Position numbers and translations under genes: made by a program | In this document: piece by piece, positions 1 to 7,402 of the stretch | How the letters are laid out: each line of letters opens with the position of its first letter | How positions within the stretch are numbered: position 1 is the stretch's first letter | Notes under the pieces: generated by a model | What the model was told of the DNA's origin: nothing | What the model saw: the letters and a program-made list of their open reading frames with translations, nothing else | Databases searched by the model: none | From: Actinomycetes bacterium | GTDB lineage: Bacteria > Actinomycetota > Acidimicrobiia > Acidimicrobiales > RAAP-2 | Direction: 5' to 3' | DNA: 9,113 bases | Assembly: GCA_021850345.1 (NCBI GenBank) | Contig: JAJZMN010000162.1 | Location: 1 to 9,113, forward strand

Positions 1-51
1 CTTCTCGACGCCTGCGCATAGCGGGACGCCTGGCGAGCGCGTCGGGCCGGG

Positions 52-618
52 CTACTCGCTCGACGGGTCCCGGAGGTGATCGGTCCAACCCCGACCGTCC
101 CACCAGCGCTGCCGGTTGCTGCCTGCAGGGTCTGGGTACCAGCCTGCGGGCGGGAGTGGCGGCGGCGGCACATTGGCGGGGTATCCGGTGCCGTAGCTGG
201 CGTAGGAGGGCGGCCCCTGCTGGGGACCGTACGGGTAGGGGGCCTGCTGTGGCGGGTACGACGGGCCACCCTGCGGTCCCCCACCGAAGGGCTGGCCGCC
301 GTAGCGGCCTGTGGTGCCGAAGGGGTGCGGGCCGCCGCGCGGATCGGCGCCGTAACCGAAGGGCGGCTGCCCGCTCTGACCCGCAGCTGTCCGAGGGAAC
401 CGGCGGCGCAGCACGACGAGGTAGAGCAGGGACGAGACGAGAGCGAGGGGCCACAGCACGAGCCAGCCGACGCCGAGCGTCACACCCCACAGCACCTTGC
501 GACCGGTCGAGAACTGCCAGGGCGGGCGCCGAGCGACATCGATGATCGCCCAGATCACCGGGACCAACGTCGCCAGCCCGAGCGCGCCGAAGACCGCAAG
601 CCAGTCGTTGCCGGTCAC
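52..618 (-). CDS. Small membrane protein with PLDc_N-like N-terminus and C-terminal DUF2510 domain
   Basis: The product is 188 aa and its function is unknown. Two hydrophobic segments (about residues 6-27 and 43-70) are joined by a short basic stretch (IDVARRPPW). This layout resembles the phospholipase-D-nuclease N-terminal (PLDc_N) membrane module, but no PLD catalytic HKD motif is present. Residues 80-155 are a low-complexity Gly/Pro/Tyr/Gln-rich linker. Residues 157-182 form a DUF2510 motif (PPAGWYPDPAG, then RWWDGRGWTDHL), a short Trp-rich domain common at the ends of actinobacterial membrane proteins. Translation starts at a GTG with only a weak upstream G-run and ends at TAG. It lies downstream of acs on the same strand but behind a strong hairpin, so it is probably a separate unit. 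The family assignment of the C-terminus is firm; any role in membrane or envelope housekeeping is a guess. Confidence 0.85.
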   Translation of the reverse strand: MTGNDWLAVFGALGLATLVPVIWAIIDVARRPPWQFSTGRKVLWGVTLGVGWLVLWPLALVSSLLYLVVLRRRFPRTAAGQSGQPPFGYGADPRGGPHPFGTTGRYGGQPFGGGPQGGPSYPPQQAPYPYGPQQGPPSYASYGTGYPANVPPPPLPPAGWYPDPAGSNRQRWWDGRGWTDHLRDPSSE

Positions 619-679
619 GAGGGACCCATCGTCACGAGACAGTGTGGGGCGTCGAGAGCCACCACCCGATGTTATGCGG

Positions 680-711
680 GACCCCGGGTGCCATGAGCGG
701 CACCCGGGGTC
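680..711 (-). terminator. GC-rich hairpin downstream of acs
   Basis: A perfect 13-bp inverted repeat (arms 680-692 and 699-711, core ACCCCGGGTGCC) encloses a 6-nt loop, ATGAGC. It lies 31 bp past the acs stop codon and 61 bp before the next start on the same strand. No T-run follows it in either direction. It therefore fits the U-tract-less terminators often proposed in high-GC actinobacteria; an mRNA 3'-end stabiliser is the alternative. Confidence 0.6.
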
Positions 712-741
712 TGCACATGTCAGTTGCCGATTCCCCCGATC

Positions 742-2736
<1,995 letters not shown>

Positions 2737-2746
2737 GGTGCCTCCC

Positions 2747-3397
2747 TCAGTTGAGCGAAGCGCGTGCCGCTGGGAAGCTCATCGGTTTGCCGACGAATAG
2801 CACGTGCCGTCCGGCCATGCCGTTCACGACGCCTGCCGCCGAGGTGTACCAGGCGGCTGCAGCGGTGATGACACCGACCACGCCCCCAGCCTTCACCAGA
2901 TTCGCTGTGTTGGCAAAATTACCGATGAACAAGAGCAGCTCGGTGATCTCAAGGGTGAAGAACACCACCAGGACCGCTTTGTTCACGAACAGGCTCCACA
3001 AGAGCATGTAGGTGTTGAAGATGAAGAATGCCAGCAGGATCCAACCAAGGTCGTTGGTGACCTGCGTGGCGTTCTTCGCCGCCCCGGCCCCGAGCTCGAC
3101 GTAGAGGCCGAGGCCGATCCAGAACCCGCCGTACGTCGAAAAGGCCGTGCAGCCGAAGACGTTGCGGTTCTTGAACTCCCACATGCCTGCCAGTAGCTGG
3201 CACGCCCCGCCGTACGCGAACGCGTAGCCGAGCCAGTCGTTGCCCGTCCCACGTGTCCACCCGGCGTTGTGCGCCGAGAGGAGGAAGGTGGTCAGGGCGA
3301 AGGCGGCGAGCCCGAGCGGTGCTGGGTCGGCTGCCGTCGGGATGCCGATGATTTCCGTCTGCTGCACGGGTCTGGTCGACTCGAAGGTCGTCGCCAT
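2747..3397 (-). CDS. satP: Acetate uptake transporter, SatP/YaaH (GPR1/FUN34) family
   Basis: This 216-aa polytopic inner-membrane protein has about six predicted hydrophobic segments (roughly 29-46, 57-73, 84-104, 117-138, 141-159 and 170-193). The family signature appears right before helix 1 as DPAPLGL (24-30; canonical NPAPLGL). The GGACQLLAGMWEF stretch (63-75) and STYGGFWIGLGL (87-98) are further family hallmarks. Known members (E. coli SatP, yeast Ady2) move acetate, or succinate and acetate, with protons. The adjacent acs gene 10 bp downstream strongly supports acetate as the substrate. The ATG start has a strong purine ribosome site (GGAGGAGGG on the minus strand, 3406-3414) eight bases upstream. 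It is the first gene of the operon and faces the LytTR-type repeat array across the divergent intergenic region. Confidence 0.93.
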   Translation of the reverse strand: MATTFESTRPVQQTEIIGIPTAADPAPLGLAAFALTTFLLSAHNAGWTRGTGNDWLGYAFAYGGACQLLAGMWEFKNRNVFGCTAFSTYGGFWIGLGLYVELGAGAAKNATQVTNDLGWILLAFFIFNTYMLLWSLFVNKAVLVVFFTLEITELLLFIGNFANTANLVKAGGVVGVITAAAAWYTSAAGVVNGMAGRHVLFVGKPMSFPAARASLN

Positions 3398-3413
3398 ATG
3401 TGCGGCCCTCCTC

Positions 3414-3435
3414 CCCGCCCGGCTGTCCGGGCGGG
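3414..3435 (-). promoter_or_regulatory. Hairpin abutting the satP ribosome-binding site
   Basis: A perfect 9-bp inverted repeat (CCCGCCCGG / CCGGGCGGG) with a 4-nt loop lies in the satP leader. Its proximal arm touches the Shine-Dalgarno sequence at 3406-3414. In the mRNA such a stem could occlude ribosome access or protect the 5' end. The structure is visible in the sequence; a regulatory role is inferred. Confidence 0.4.
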
Positions 3436-3561
3436 CTCGCTTGCCATGGGCACATCGATGCCCGGCACGACGGCCGTGGCTGTGCAGCCCCTCACGGGTC
3501 CCCCCATTGCGGGCAGCCCCCCTCTACGGGCAGCACGGCCCCTGCCGACCTGCCACCTGGG

Positions 3562-3590
3562 ATCTTGAAGAAGTTGTTGCGTTCTGGCAA
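3562..3590 (-). promoter_or_regulatory. Candidate promoter of the satP-acs operon
   Basis: Read on the minus strand, TTGCCA (3585-3590; five of six to the -35 consensus) is followed after 17 bp by CAAGAT (3562-3567), a weak -10 that keeps the key A at position 2 and T at position 6. It would start transcription near 3555, leaving a leader of about 158 nt. The closest array repeat lies about 43 bp upstream of the -35, farther than usual for LytTR activators, so another start site closer to the repeats is possible. Confidence 0.25.
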
Positions 3591-3632
3591 GGTCCCACGA
3601 GCACCCCATCGGCGGACGGCCGCCACGCGTCG

Positions 3633-3706
3633 CCGAACGGTCGATTTTTCACGACGAACGGTCGGTCGGTAGACGAGGAACGGTCGATCGGCGGACGACG
3701 AACGGC
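3633..3706 (-). promoter_or_regulatory. Tandem LytTR-type binding-site array (four direct repeats)
   Basis: GAACGGTCG occurs exactly at 3635, 3656 and 3678, and as GAACGGCGC at 3700; a degenerate GGACGGCCG sits at 3614. Successive starts are 21, 21, 22 and 22 bp apart, about two helical turns. On the minus strand the core windows read ACCGTTCGG (3633-3641), ACCGTTCGT (3654-3662), ACCGTTCCT (3676-3684) and GCCGTTCGT (3698-3706). The published LytTR-domain consensus is [TA][AC][CA]GTTN[AG][TG] in direct repeats separated by 12-13 bp. Sites 1 and 2 match it fully, sites 3 and 4 miss one position each, and the spacers are 12, 13 and 13 bp. The sites point at satP-acs, and a LytTR regulator is encoded immediately to the right. 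Spacer similarity between units 2 and 3 suggests growth by tandem duplication. Confidence 0.7.
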
Positions 3707-3828
3707 GCGATGACCCAGCGGTGGGCGGCTCGTGGCCGAAGCGTCGTCGGTGCCGGGGCCTGTGGAAGACTGCACGGGCGCGCCACGACGGTGGGTGGGC
3801 GAAGACGCGGCGTGCGGGGGTACTGGGC

Positions 3829-5004
3829 GTGCGAGTGGCAATTTGGGTCGCGCTGGGGGGCGTCGTCGGCGTCGCCGCGGTCGTCGCGTGGTTCGCGTTG
3901 CGAGGTGGCCGCGCCCTGGGCACGCCATCGCAGCGCACCACCTTCGAGACGCTCCACACCGCCAGCCAGACCGCCCCGGCGTTGCGCGAGGGGCTGACCA
4001 CGGCGAGTGCGGAGCGCGCGGTGCCGCACCTTCGCCGGCTCCTCGGAGCAGGCGTGGTGCTCGCCGACCGAGGGGGCATGCTCGCTGTCGCGGACGTGGA
4101 CACCACCCACTGCGCCCTGTTGCAGGAGGCGCTGGAGGCCGCAGTGACCTCGGGGAGGGCGCAGGTGCTCACCACGCGCCAGCTCGCCTGCGGCGACTCG
4201 CTCTGCGTCCTCCAAGGCGGTGTTGTCGTTCCCCTTCGCGTCGACGGGCAGGTGGTGGGGGCGCTCGGGTGCGTGGCGACGGTGGCGTCGGTCGCGCTCA
4301 CGCGCCTCACCACCGAGGTGGGCCGGTTCGTGTCCTCCCAGCTCGAGCTGGCCGAGCTGGAGCGTGAGCGGGGCCGGGCGGACCAGGCGGAGCTGCGGTT
4401 CCTGCGAGCGCAGATCGCCCCGCACTTCGTCTACAACGCGCTGACCGCCATCGAGTCGTTCATCCGAACCGATCCCGAGCGGGCCCGCGAGCTGCTGGTG
4501 GACTTCGCCGACTTCACCCGTTACAGCTTCCGCAGCCACGGCCAGTTCGTCACGATGGCTGAGGAGCTGCGGCTCGTGGACACCTACTTGGACCTCGAGC
4601 GCGCGCGGTTCGGGGACCGGCTGTCGGTGTCGATCCGCGTGGAGCCCGAAGTCTTGAGCGTCCTGCTGCCATCGCTGGTCATCCAGCCGCTGGTGGAGAA
4701 CGCGGTGCGCCACGGGCTGGAGCCGTCCGAGCGGCCAGGCAGCCTGTCCATCGCCATCACCGACGAAGGTGCCGAGGCGGCAGTGGAGATCGTCGACGAC
4801 GGCATCGGCGCGGACCCCGTGCGCCTCGTACGGGTGCTCTCGGGAACCGATCCGAGCGAAGCGGTCGGGCTGCACAATGTGGACGAGCGCCTCCGCGCCG
4901 TCTTCGGCGAGGAGTACGGGGTGCGGATCCACAGCACGCTGGGAGGGGGCACCACGGTCAAGCTGCGCATCCCCAAGCGTCACCGGGCGGCGGTGCCGGC
5001 GTGA
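3829..5004 (+). CDS. LytS-type sensor histidine kinase with single N-terminal membrane anchor
   Basis: This 391-aa kinase is predicted to autophosphorylate and pass phosphate to the LytTR regulator encoded next. The chosen GTG has GGGGG (3816-3820) eight bases upstream and places one hydrophobic segment (residues 2-24) at the N-terminus. An upstream GTG at 3721 would add 36 unlikely Arg/Trp-rich residues. Residues about 35-165 look like a GAF-like sensory domain with cysteines at 95, 121, 126 and 148. A coiled coil at about 172-195 leads into the His_kinase (PF06580) box QIAPHFVYNAL, with phospho-acceptor H199. The HATPase domain shows an N-box QPLVENAVRHG (N291), the G1 box VDDGIGAD (323-330) and a C-terminal G2 region (GLHNV at 347, GGGT at 372). 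The multi-helix 5TMR-LYT sensor of classic LytS/BtsS is absent, so the signal is probably intracellular. It overlaps the regulator gene by 4 bp. Confidence 0.9.
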   Translation: MRVAIWVALGGVVGVAAVVAWFALRGGRALGTPSQRTTFETLHTASQTAPALREGLTTASAERAVPHLRRLLGAGVVLADRGGMLAVADVDTTHCALLQEALEAAVTSGRAQVLTTRQLACGDSLCVLQGGVVVPLRVDGQVVGALGCVATVASVALTRLTTEVGRFVSSQLELAELERERGRADQAELRFLRAQIAPHFVYNALTAIESFIRTDPERARELLVDFADFTRYSFRSHGQFVTMAEELRLVDTYLDLERARFGDRLSVSIRVEPEVLSVLLPSLVIQPLVENAVRHGLEPSERPGSLSIAITDEGAEAAVEIVDDGIGADPVRLVRVLSGTDPSEAVGLHNVDERLRAVFGEEYGVRIHSTLGGGTTVKLRIPKRHRAAVPA

Positions 5005-5822
5005 GCGTGTTGTCGATACTGGCGGTCGACGACGAGGCGCCGTCGCTCGACGAGCTCTCCTATCTCCTGGCGCGCTCCCCGCTCGTCGGGCGCGTGACCG
5101 TCGCGTCGAGCGCGACGGAAGGGCTCCGGCGTCTGAAGGCCGAGCAGTTCGACGCCGTGCTGCTCGACATCCGCATGCCGGGGCTCGACGGCATGGAGCT
5201 CGCACGAGTCCTCGCCCGCTTCGCCTCTCCCCCTGCAGTGGTCTTCGTGACCGCGCACGAGGACCACGCCGTCGAGGCCTTCGAAGTGGGCGCGGCGGGC
5301 TACCTGCTGAAACCCGTCGACGCTCAACGTCTCGACCGGGCGCTCCAGCGCGCGGTGGCCCGGCTCGCCGACCGCCCCGAGATCGCCTCGGCGTCCGGTG
5401 CGACGGGGGCGAATGGCGCGCGGGAGGGCGGCGCGCGCGACGAGCCGGCGCGCCACGGGCCGCTCGGACCCGATGGGCACGATGTGGTCGCGGTGGACTC
5501 CGGTGCCCGGACCCTTCTCTTGGCGTTGTCGGACATCGCGTGGGTGGAGTCCGCAGGGGACTATGTCCGGCTACACCTGCGTGACGGTGCCAACTACCTT
5601 CTGCGCACGCCGATGGCCACCCTCGAAGAGCAGTGGGCGGACCGAGGCTTCGTGCGGATCCACAGGGGATTCCTGGTCTCCTTGGCGGACATCACCGAGA
5701 TCCGGACCGATGGGGCGCATACCACCGTCCATGTCGGTAGCCAGGAGCTGACGGTGAGCCGCCGCCACGTGCACGACTTGCGCGATCGGCTCGTGCGATA
5801 CGCGAGACCCGGCGGTCGCTGA
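5001..5822 (+). CDS. LytTR-family response regulator (REC-LytTR)
   Basis: This 273-aa transcription factor is the partner of the kinase encoded just upstream; the GTG start overlaps the kinase stop as GTGA, which implies translational coupling. The receiver domain (1-122) has acidic D10/D11, phospho-acceptor D56 (LLDIRMPG), T84 (VFVTAHED) and K104 (YLLKPVD), so every phosphorylation residue is present. Residues about 125-160 are a Gly/Ala/Arg-rich linker. The LytTR DNA-binding domain (about 162-265) shows WVESAGDYVRLHL (181-193), FVRIHRGFLVSLADI (217-231) and ELTVSRRHV (249-257), the usual LytTR landmarks. LytTR proteins bind tandem 9-bp sites about 21-22 bp apart. Such an array lies between this operon and satP-acs, making that operon the leading candidate target. 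The family call is secure; the target is inferred. Confidence 0.95.
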   Translation: MSVLSILAVDDEAPSLDELSYLLARSPLVGRVTVASSATEGLRRLKAEQFDAVLLDIRMPGLDGMELARVLARFASPPAVVFVTAHEDHAVEAFEVGAAGYLLKPVDAQRLDRALQRAVARLADRPEIASASGATGANGAREGGARDEPARHGPLGPDGHDVVAVDSGARTLLLALSDIAWVESAGDYVRLHLRDGANYLLRTPMATLEEQWADRGFVRIHRGFLVSLADITEIRTDGAHTTVHVGSQELTVSRRHVHDLRDRLVRYARPGGR

Positions 5823-5831
5823 CGCGCCGCG

Positions 5832-5960
5832 GTGCACGAGGAAGATCTCGCCAAGGAGCTCGCCAACAAGTTCGAGGACCATTGCACACGTGGCGAGCCG
5901 CAACAGATTGCGCGCATGGAGGACGCCAGTGATCTTAAGAGATCCGCCCCGAGGCATGTA
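5832..5960 (+). pseudogene. Possible short gene or gene remnant after the LytTR operon
   Basis: A GTG 10 bp past the regulator stop opens a frame whose first 30 or so codons look coding. They use G/C-ending codons and encode a hydrophilic, probably helical, acidic/Lys segment beginning MHEEDLAKELANKFEDHCTR. The bias then fades and the frame runs on with low-quality Arg/His/Ser-rich sequence to a stop at 6216-6218, through a strong inverted repeat. I do not recognise the product. It may be a decayed 5' gene end, a short unannotated peptide, or chance. The right boundary given is where coding character appears to be lost, not a stop codon. Confidence 0.25.
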
Positions 5961-6157
5961 GCAGTCCCCGCCTTCGCTGCGTGCGCGCATTCGAGCCCGC
6001 ACTGCGGCACGTCCGTGCACGACTCCCGGATCGCCACGGAAATGTCACACACGAATGCATGCGGTCCGACACATCGCGGACGCGGCGCTTCGATCCTCAA
6101 CCGACGCTTGCTCGACGTTGTGCACGCGGATCCTCGCAGGTCGCGGCGTTATGAACG

Positions 6158-6199
6158 GACATACCGACTTCGATGGATGGGATCGAAGTACACCATGTC
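6158..6199. terminator. Inverted repeat, possible terminator of the two-component operon or operator
   Basis: ACTTCGAT (6167-6174) and ATCGAAGT (6182-6189) form a perfect 8-bp stem with loop GGATGGG. Outer arms GACAT (6158-6162) and ATGTC (6195-6199) extend it across small internal loops. The plus-strand sequence that follows (6200-6222) is unusually T-rich for this window (GTTGATGTTCTGTTGATTCTT), which suits a weak intrinsic terminator. It also lies just upstream of the candidate promoter of the cell-wall enzyme gene, so an operator role is the alternative. Confidence 0.4.
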
Positions 6200-6230
6200 G
6201 GAGTTGATGTTCTGTTGATTCTTGCCTCGA

Positions 6231-6261
6231 TTGGCACGACGTCGCTCGGCACCGCTAGGTT
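6231..6261 (+). promoter_or_regulatory. Candidate promoter for the Rpf-like gene
   Basis: TTGGCA (6231-6236) lies 19 bp before TAGGTT (6256-6261), a good actinobacterial TANNNT -10 element. Counted as CTAGGT the spacing is 18 bp. The surrounding 6200-6240 stretch is locally AT-rich. Transcription would begin near 6268 and leave a leader of about 300 nt. Confidence 0.4.
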
Positions 6262-6267
6262 TCACGG

Positions 6268-6569
6268 CGCTGAACGCGAGACGGCAAAGGCGAGAGAACG
6301 CCTGCCGGACGCTGACTGCGGGAGGGGGCGGTACAGAGCGGCGCCCCGACCGTTCGGTGAAGGCAACCGACGACGACACGCAGCCGGGAGGATCAACCCG
6401 ACCAACGAGGAACGGACCGACACATCGGTCGCACACCCTGCAGCGATGAGCTAGGACGGATCGCGCCTTCCGCGCGCCGTCCGGGGCGTGGATGCATTGG
6501 CCGCGGTCCGAAGATCATCGACGGGCGGAGGGAGGCGCGTACTCACGCGCCCCGATCACGGGAGGTGCC
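6268..6569 (+). promoter_or_regulatory. Long structured 5' leader of the Rpf-like gene
   Basis: The roughly 300 nt before the start codon have no good reading frame but contain several inverted repeats. These are CGGC-AA-AGGCG...CGCCT-GCCG (6282-6307), GGGGCG...CGCCCC (6325-6347), GACCGA-CACA-TCGGTC (6415-6430), GGACGG...CCGTCC with inner GCGC pair (6454-6482), and GGCGCGT-ACTC-ACGCGCC (6534-6551), which ends 8 bases before the ribosome site. Cell-wall lytic genes of actinobacteria, rpf among them, often carry a c-di-AMP (ydaO) riboswitch in such leaders. I could not find that riboswitch's conserved 3' motif here, so the leader is listed as structured but unclassified. GC-rich DNA forms some hairpins by chance. 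Confidence 0.35.
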
Positions 6570-7223
6570 GTGCGTTCTCGCATCGCACTCATCGCGGCGA
6601 TTGCCGTAAGCATCATCATTTGCACCGCTGCTGTCGCGAGCGCGGTGACCCTCACTGCCGGGTCGTTCGCGAGCGGCGCGGCGCATGTAGCGAAGGCGCA
6701 TGTAGTGAAGGCGCATGTAGTGAAACGGGAACGGCGAGGCGCCACCCGCGTCGGCCACCGGGCTGCGGCCCGTTCGGCGAAGCCCGGTTCTTCGGGCTTG
6801 GTGCGCCATCTGGTCGGAGAGTTCGAGTGGGCCATGCTGCGTCGGCACCCGATGACGGCGCCGGCACCGGTCGGTGCGCCATCGCCCGAGGCCGCGCCAT
6901 TGCCGGTGGCACCTGCGTCGCAACCAGCCGTCGAAGCAGTGTCGTACACAGATGCCACCTCGACGACAACGCCGGATTGGGCGTGCATTCGCTACCACGA
7001 GTCGGGCGACAACTACGCGGAAGACTCCGGCAACGGCTACTCCGGCGCCTACCAGTTCTTGCCGAGCACGTGGAACGAAGCGGTGTCTGGCGCTGGCTAC
7101 CCGCAGTACGCGAATGGCTGGGCCTTCGAAGCTCCGCCGGCTGTGCAGAACGCTGCGGCGTTGTGGCTGTACAACGCCGACGGCTGGCAACCCTGGAGCA
7201 CGCGCTACGTGTGCGGTCTGTGA
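6570..7223 (+). CDS. Secreted Rpf/transglycosylase-like cell-wall enzyme
   Basis: The product is 217 aa. The GTG start is set by GGGAGG at 6560-6565 and by the signal peptide that follows it (basic MRSR, then a hydrophobic run to about residue 26 ending in AVASAV). A basic, repeat-containing segment (39-70) and a Pro/Ala-rich linker (95-125) lead to a C-terminal domain at 137-217. This opens with WACIRYHESGDNY and continues with GNGYSGAYQFLPSTW, the resuscitation-promoting-factor/lysozyme-like transglycosylase pattern. E144 is the expected catalytic glutamate. C139 and C215 could form the domain's disulfide. The protein probably cleaves peptidoglycan outside the cell, in wall growth or resuscitation from dormancy. 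An in-frame upstream ATG-less extension to 6492 lacks a ribosome site and is not used. The general class is well supported; the exact subfamily is not. Confidence 0.85.
   Translation: MRSRIALIAAIAVSIIICTAAVASAVTLTAGSFASGAAHVAKAHVVKAHVVKRERRGATRVGHRAAARSAKPGSSGLVRHLVGEFEWAMLRRHPMTAPAPVGAPSPEAAPLPVAPASQPAVEAVSYTDATSTTTPDWACIRYHESGDNYAEDSGNGYSGAYQFLPSTWNEAVSGAGYPQYANGWAFEAPPAVQNAAALWLYNADGWQPWSTRYVCGL
6681..6725 (+). repeat. Three tandem 15-bp repeats inside the Rpf-like gene
   Basis: GCGCATGTAGCGAAG, GCGCATGTAGTGAAG and GCGCATGTAGTGAAA follow one another without a gap, differing at only two positions. They encode AHVAK, AHVVK and AHVVK just after the signal peptide. The 15-bp unit keeps frame, so copy number could change without breaking the gene. 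The repeats add basic charge and histidines to the region between signal peptide and linker. Confidence 0.9.
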
Positions 7224-7228
7224 GCTGA

Positions 7229-7242
7229 GTCGGCGCGCCGAC
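7229..7242. terminator. Palindrome between convergent Rpf-like gene and tRNA-Pro
   Basis: GTCGGCGCGCCGAC is a perfect 14-bp palindrome starting 6 bp after the Rpf-like stop codon and 27 bp past the end of the tRNA CCA on the other strand. It sits exactly where a shared bidirectional terminator would be expected. There is no T-run and no true loop, so termination activity is inferred from position only. Confidence 0.35.
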
Positions 7243-7268
7243 GACTGCACGGCGCGCCCACCTGAACC

Positions 7269-7346
7269 TGGTCGGGCTGGCGGGACTTGAACCCGCGACC
7301 TCTTGACCCCCAGTCAAGCGCGCTAACCAAGCTGCGCCACAGCCCG
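7269..7346 (-). tRNA. tRNA-Pro (anticodon GGG) with encoded CCA
   Basis: The minus strand folds as a full cloverleaf. The acceptor arms are CGGGCTG and CAGCCCG (7 bp). The D arm is GCGC/GCGC around AGCTTGGTTA, and the anticodon arm is CTTGA/TCAAG around loop CTGGGGG. The variable loop is AGGTC, and the T arm is GCGGG/CCCGC around TTCAAGT. The anticodon is GGG (7309-7311 on the plus strand), which reads proline CCC and CCU codons. The discriminator A is at 7272, and CCA is encoded at 7269-7271. CCC is a common codon in DNA of this composition. Confidence 0.97.
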
Positions 7347-7354
7347 TGTTCGTC

Positions 7355-7389
7355 GGCCCTCCCGGGAGGGCCACAGCGGCCTTTGGCCG
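7355..7389 (-). repeat. Two inverted repeats in the tRNA-Pro 5' leader
   Basis: GGCCCTCCCGGGAGGGCC (7355-7372) is a perfect 18-bp palindrome ending 9 bp from the mature tRNA 5' end. CGGCC-TTT-GGCCG (7377-7389) is a second hairpin right beside it. If tRNA transcription begins near 7390, both lie in the precursor leader. On the plus strand they would sit between the Rpf-like gene and the AAA regulator. Confidence 0.6.
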
Positions 7390-7396
7390 TGGAACG

Positions 7397-7402
7397 AGAC
7401 TA
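7397..7402 (-). promoter_or_regulatory. Candidate -10 element for tRNA-Pro
   Basis: The minus strand reads TAGTCT here, a TANNNT-type -10, placing the transcription start about 45 nt before the mature tRNA. No good -35 hexamer is seen at 16-18 bp upstream, so the call is weak. Confidence 0.25.

Larger units (their letters stand above)
3398..3828. other. Divergent intergenic region between satP and the sensor kinase
   Basis: About 430 bp separate the two divergent translation starts. From left to right it holds the satP ribosome site, the hairpin at 3414-3435, GC-rich leader sequence, the candidate satP promoter, the repeat array, and about 120 bp of leader for the sensor kinase. I see no convincing gene in it; the open frames across it are low-complexity Arg/Ala/Pro/Ser shadows. 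No clear promoter for the kinase operon could be picked. A weak TTTTCA at 3646 with TAGACG at 3670 falls inside the array and would allow autoregulation, but the match is poor. Confidence 0.6.

Noticed and set aside
599..612. A 14-bp exact match (AGCCAGTCGTTGCC) shared with 3231-3244
   Set aside because: Both copies encode the peptide GNDWL in unrelated membrane proteins and no flanking similarity exists, so it is treated as coincidence.
616..630. Minus-strand ATG of a four-codon frame whose stop overlaps the GTG of the DUF2510 gene
   Set aside because: Too short to support a leader-peptide claim, with no ribosome site or conservation evidence.
3721..3828. Upstream GTG start for the sensor kinase
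   Set aside because: It would add 36 Arg/Trp/Gly-rich residues without a good ribosome site. The GTG at 3829 has GGGGG at proper distance and starts directly at the membrane segment.
6151..6418. Single LytTR-like 9-mers at 6151-6159, 6349-6357 and 6410-6418 near the Rpf-like gene
   Set aside because: The consensus is degenerate enough that several chance matches are expected on two strands of 9 kb. These are unphased and on mixed strands, unlike the tandem array at 3633-3706.
6268..6569. Canonical ydaO (c-di-AMP) riboswitch
   Set aside because: Expected from gene context, but the conserved 3' motif and the GGGGACCCA/GGGGTGAAT-type blocks are not present; only loose resemblances such as CGGTGAAGG were seen.
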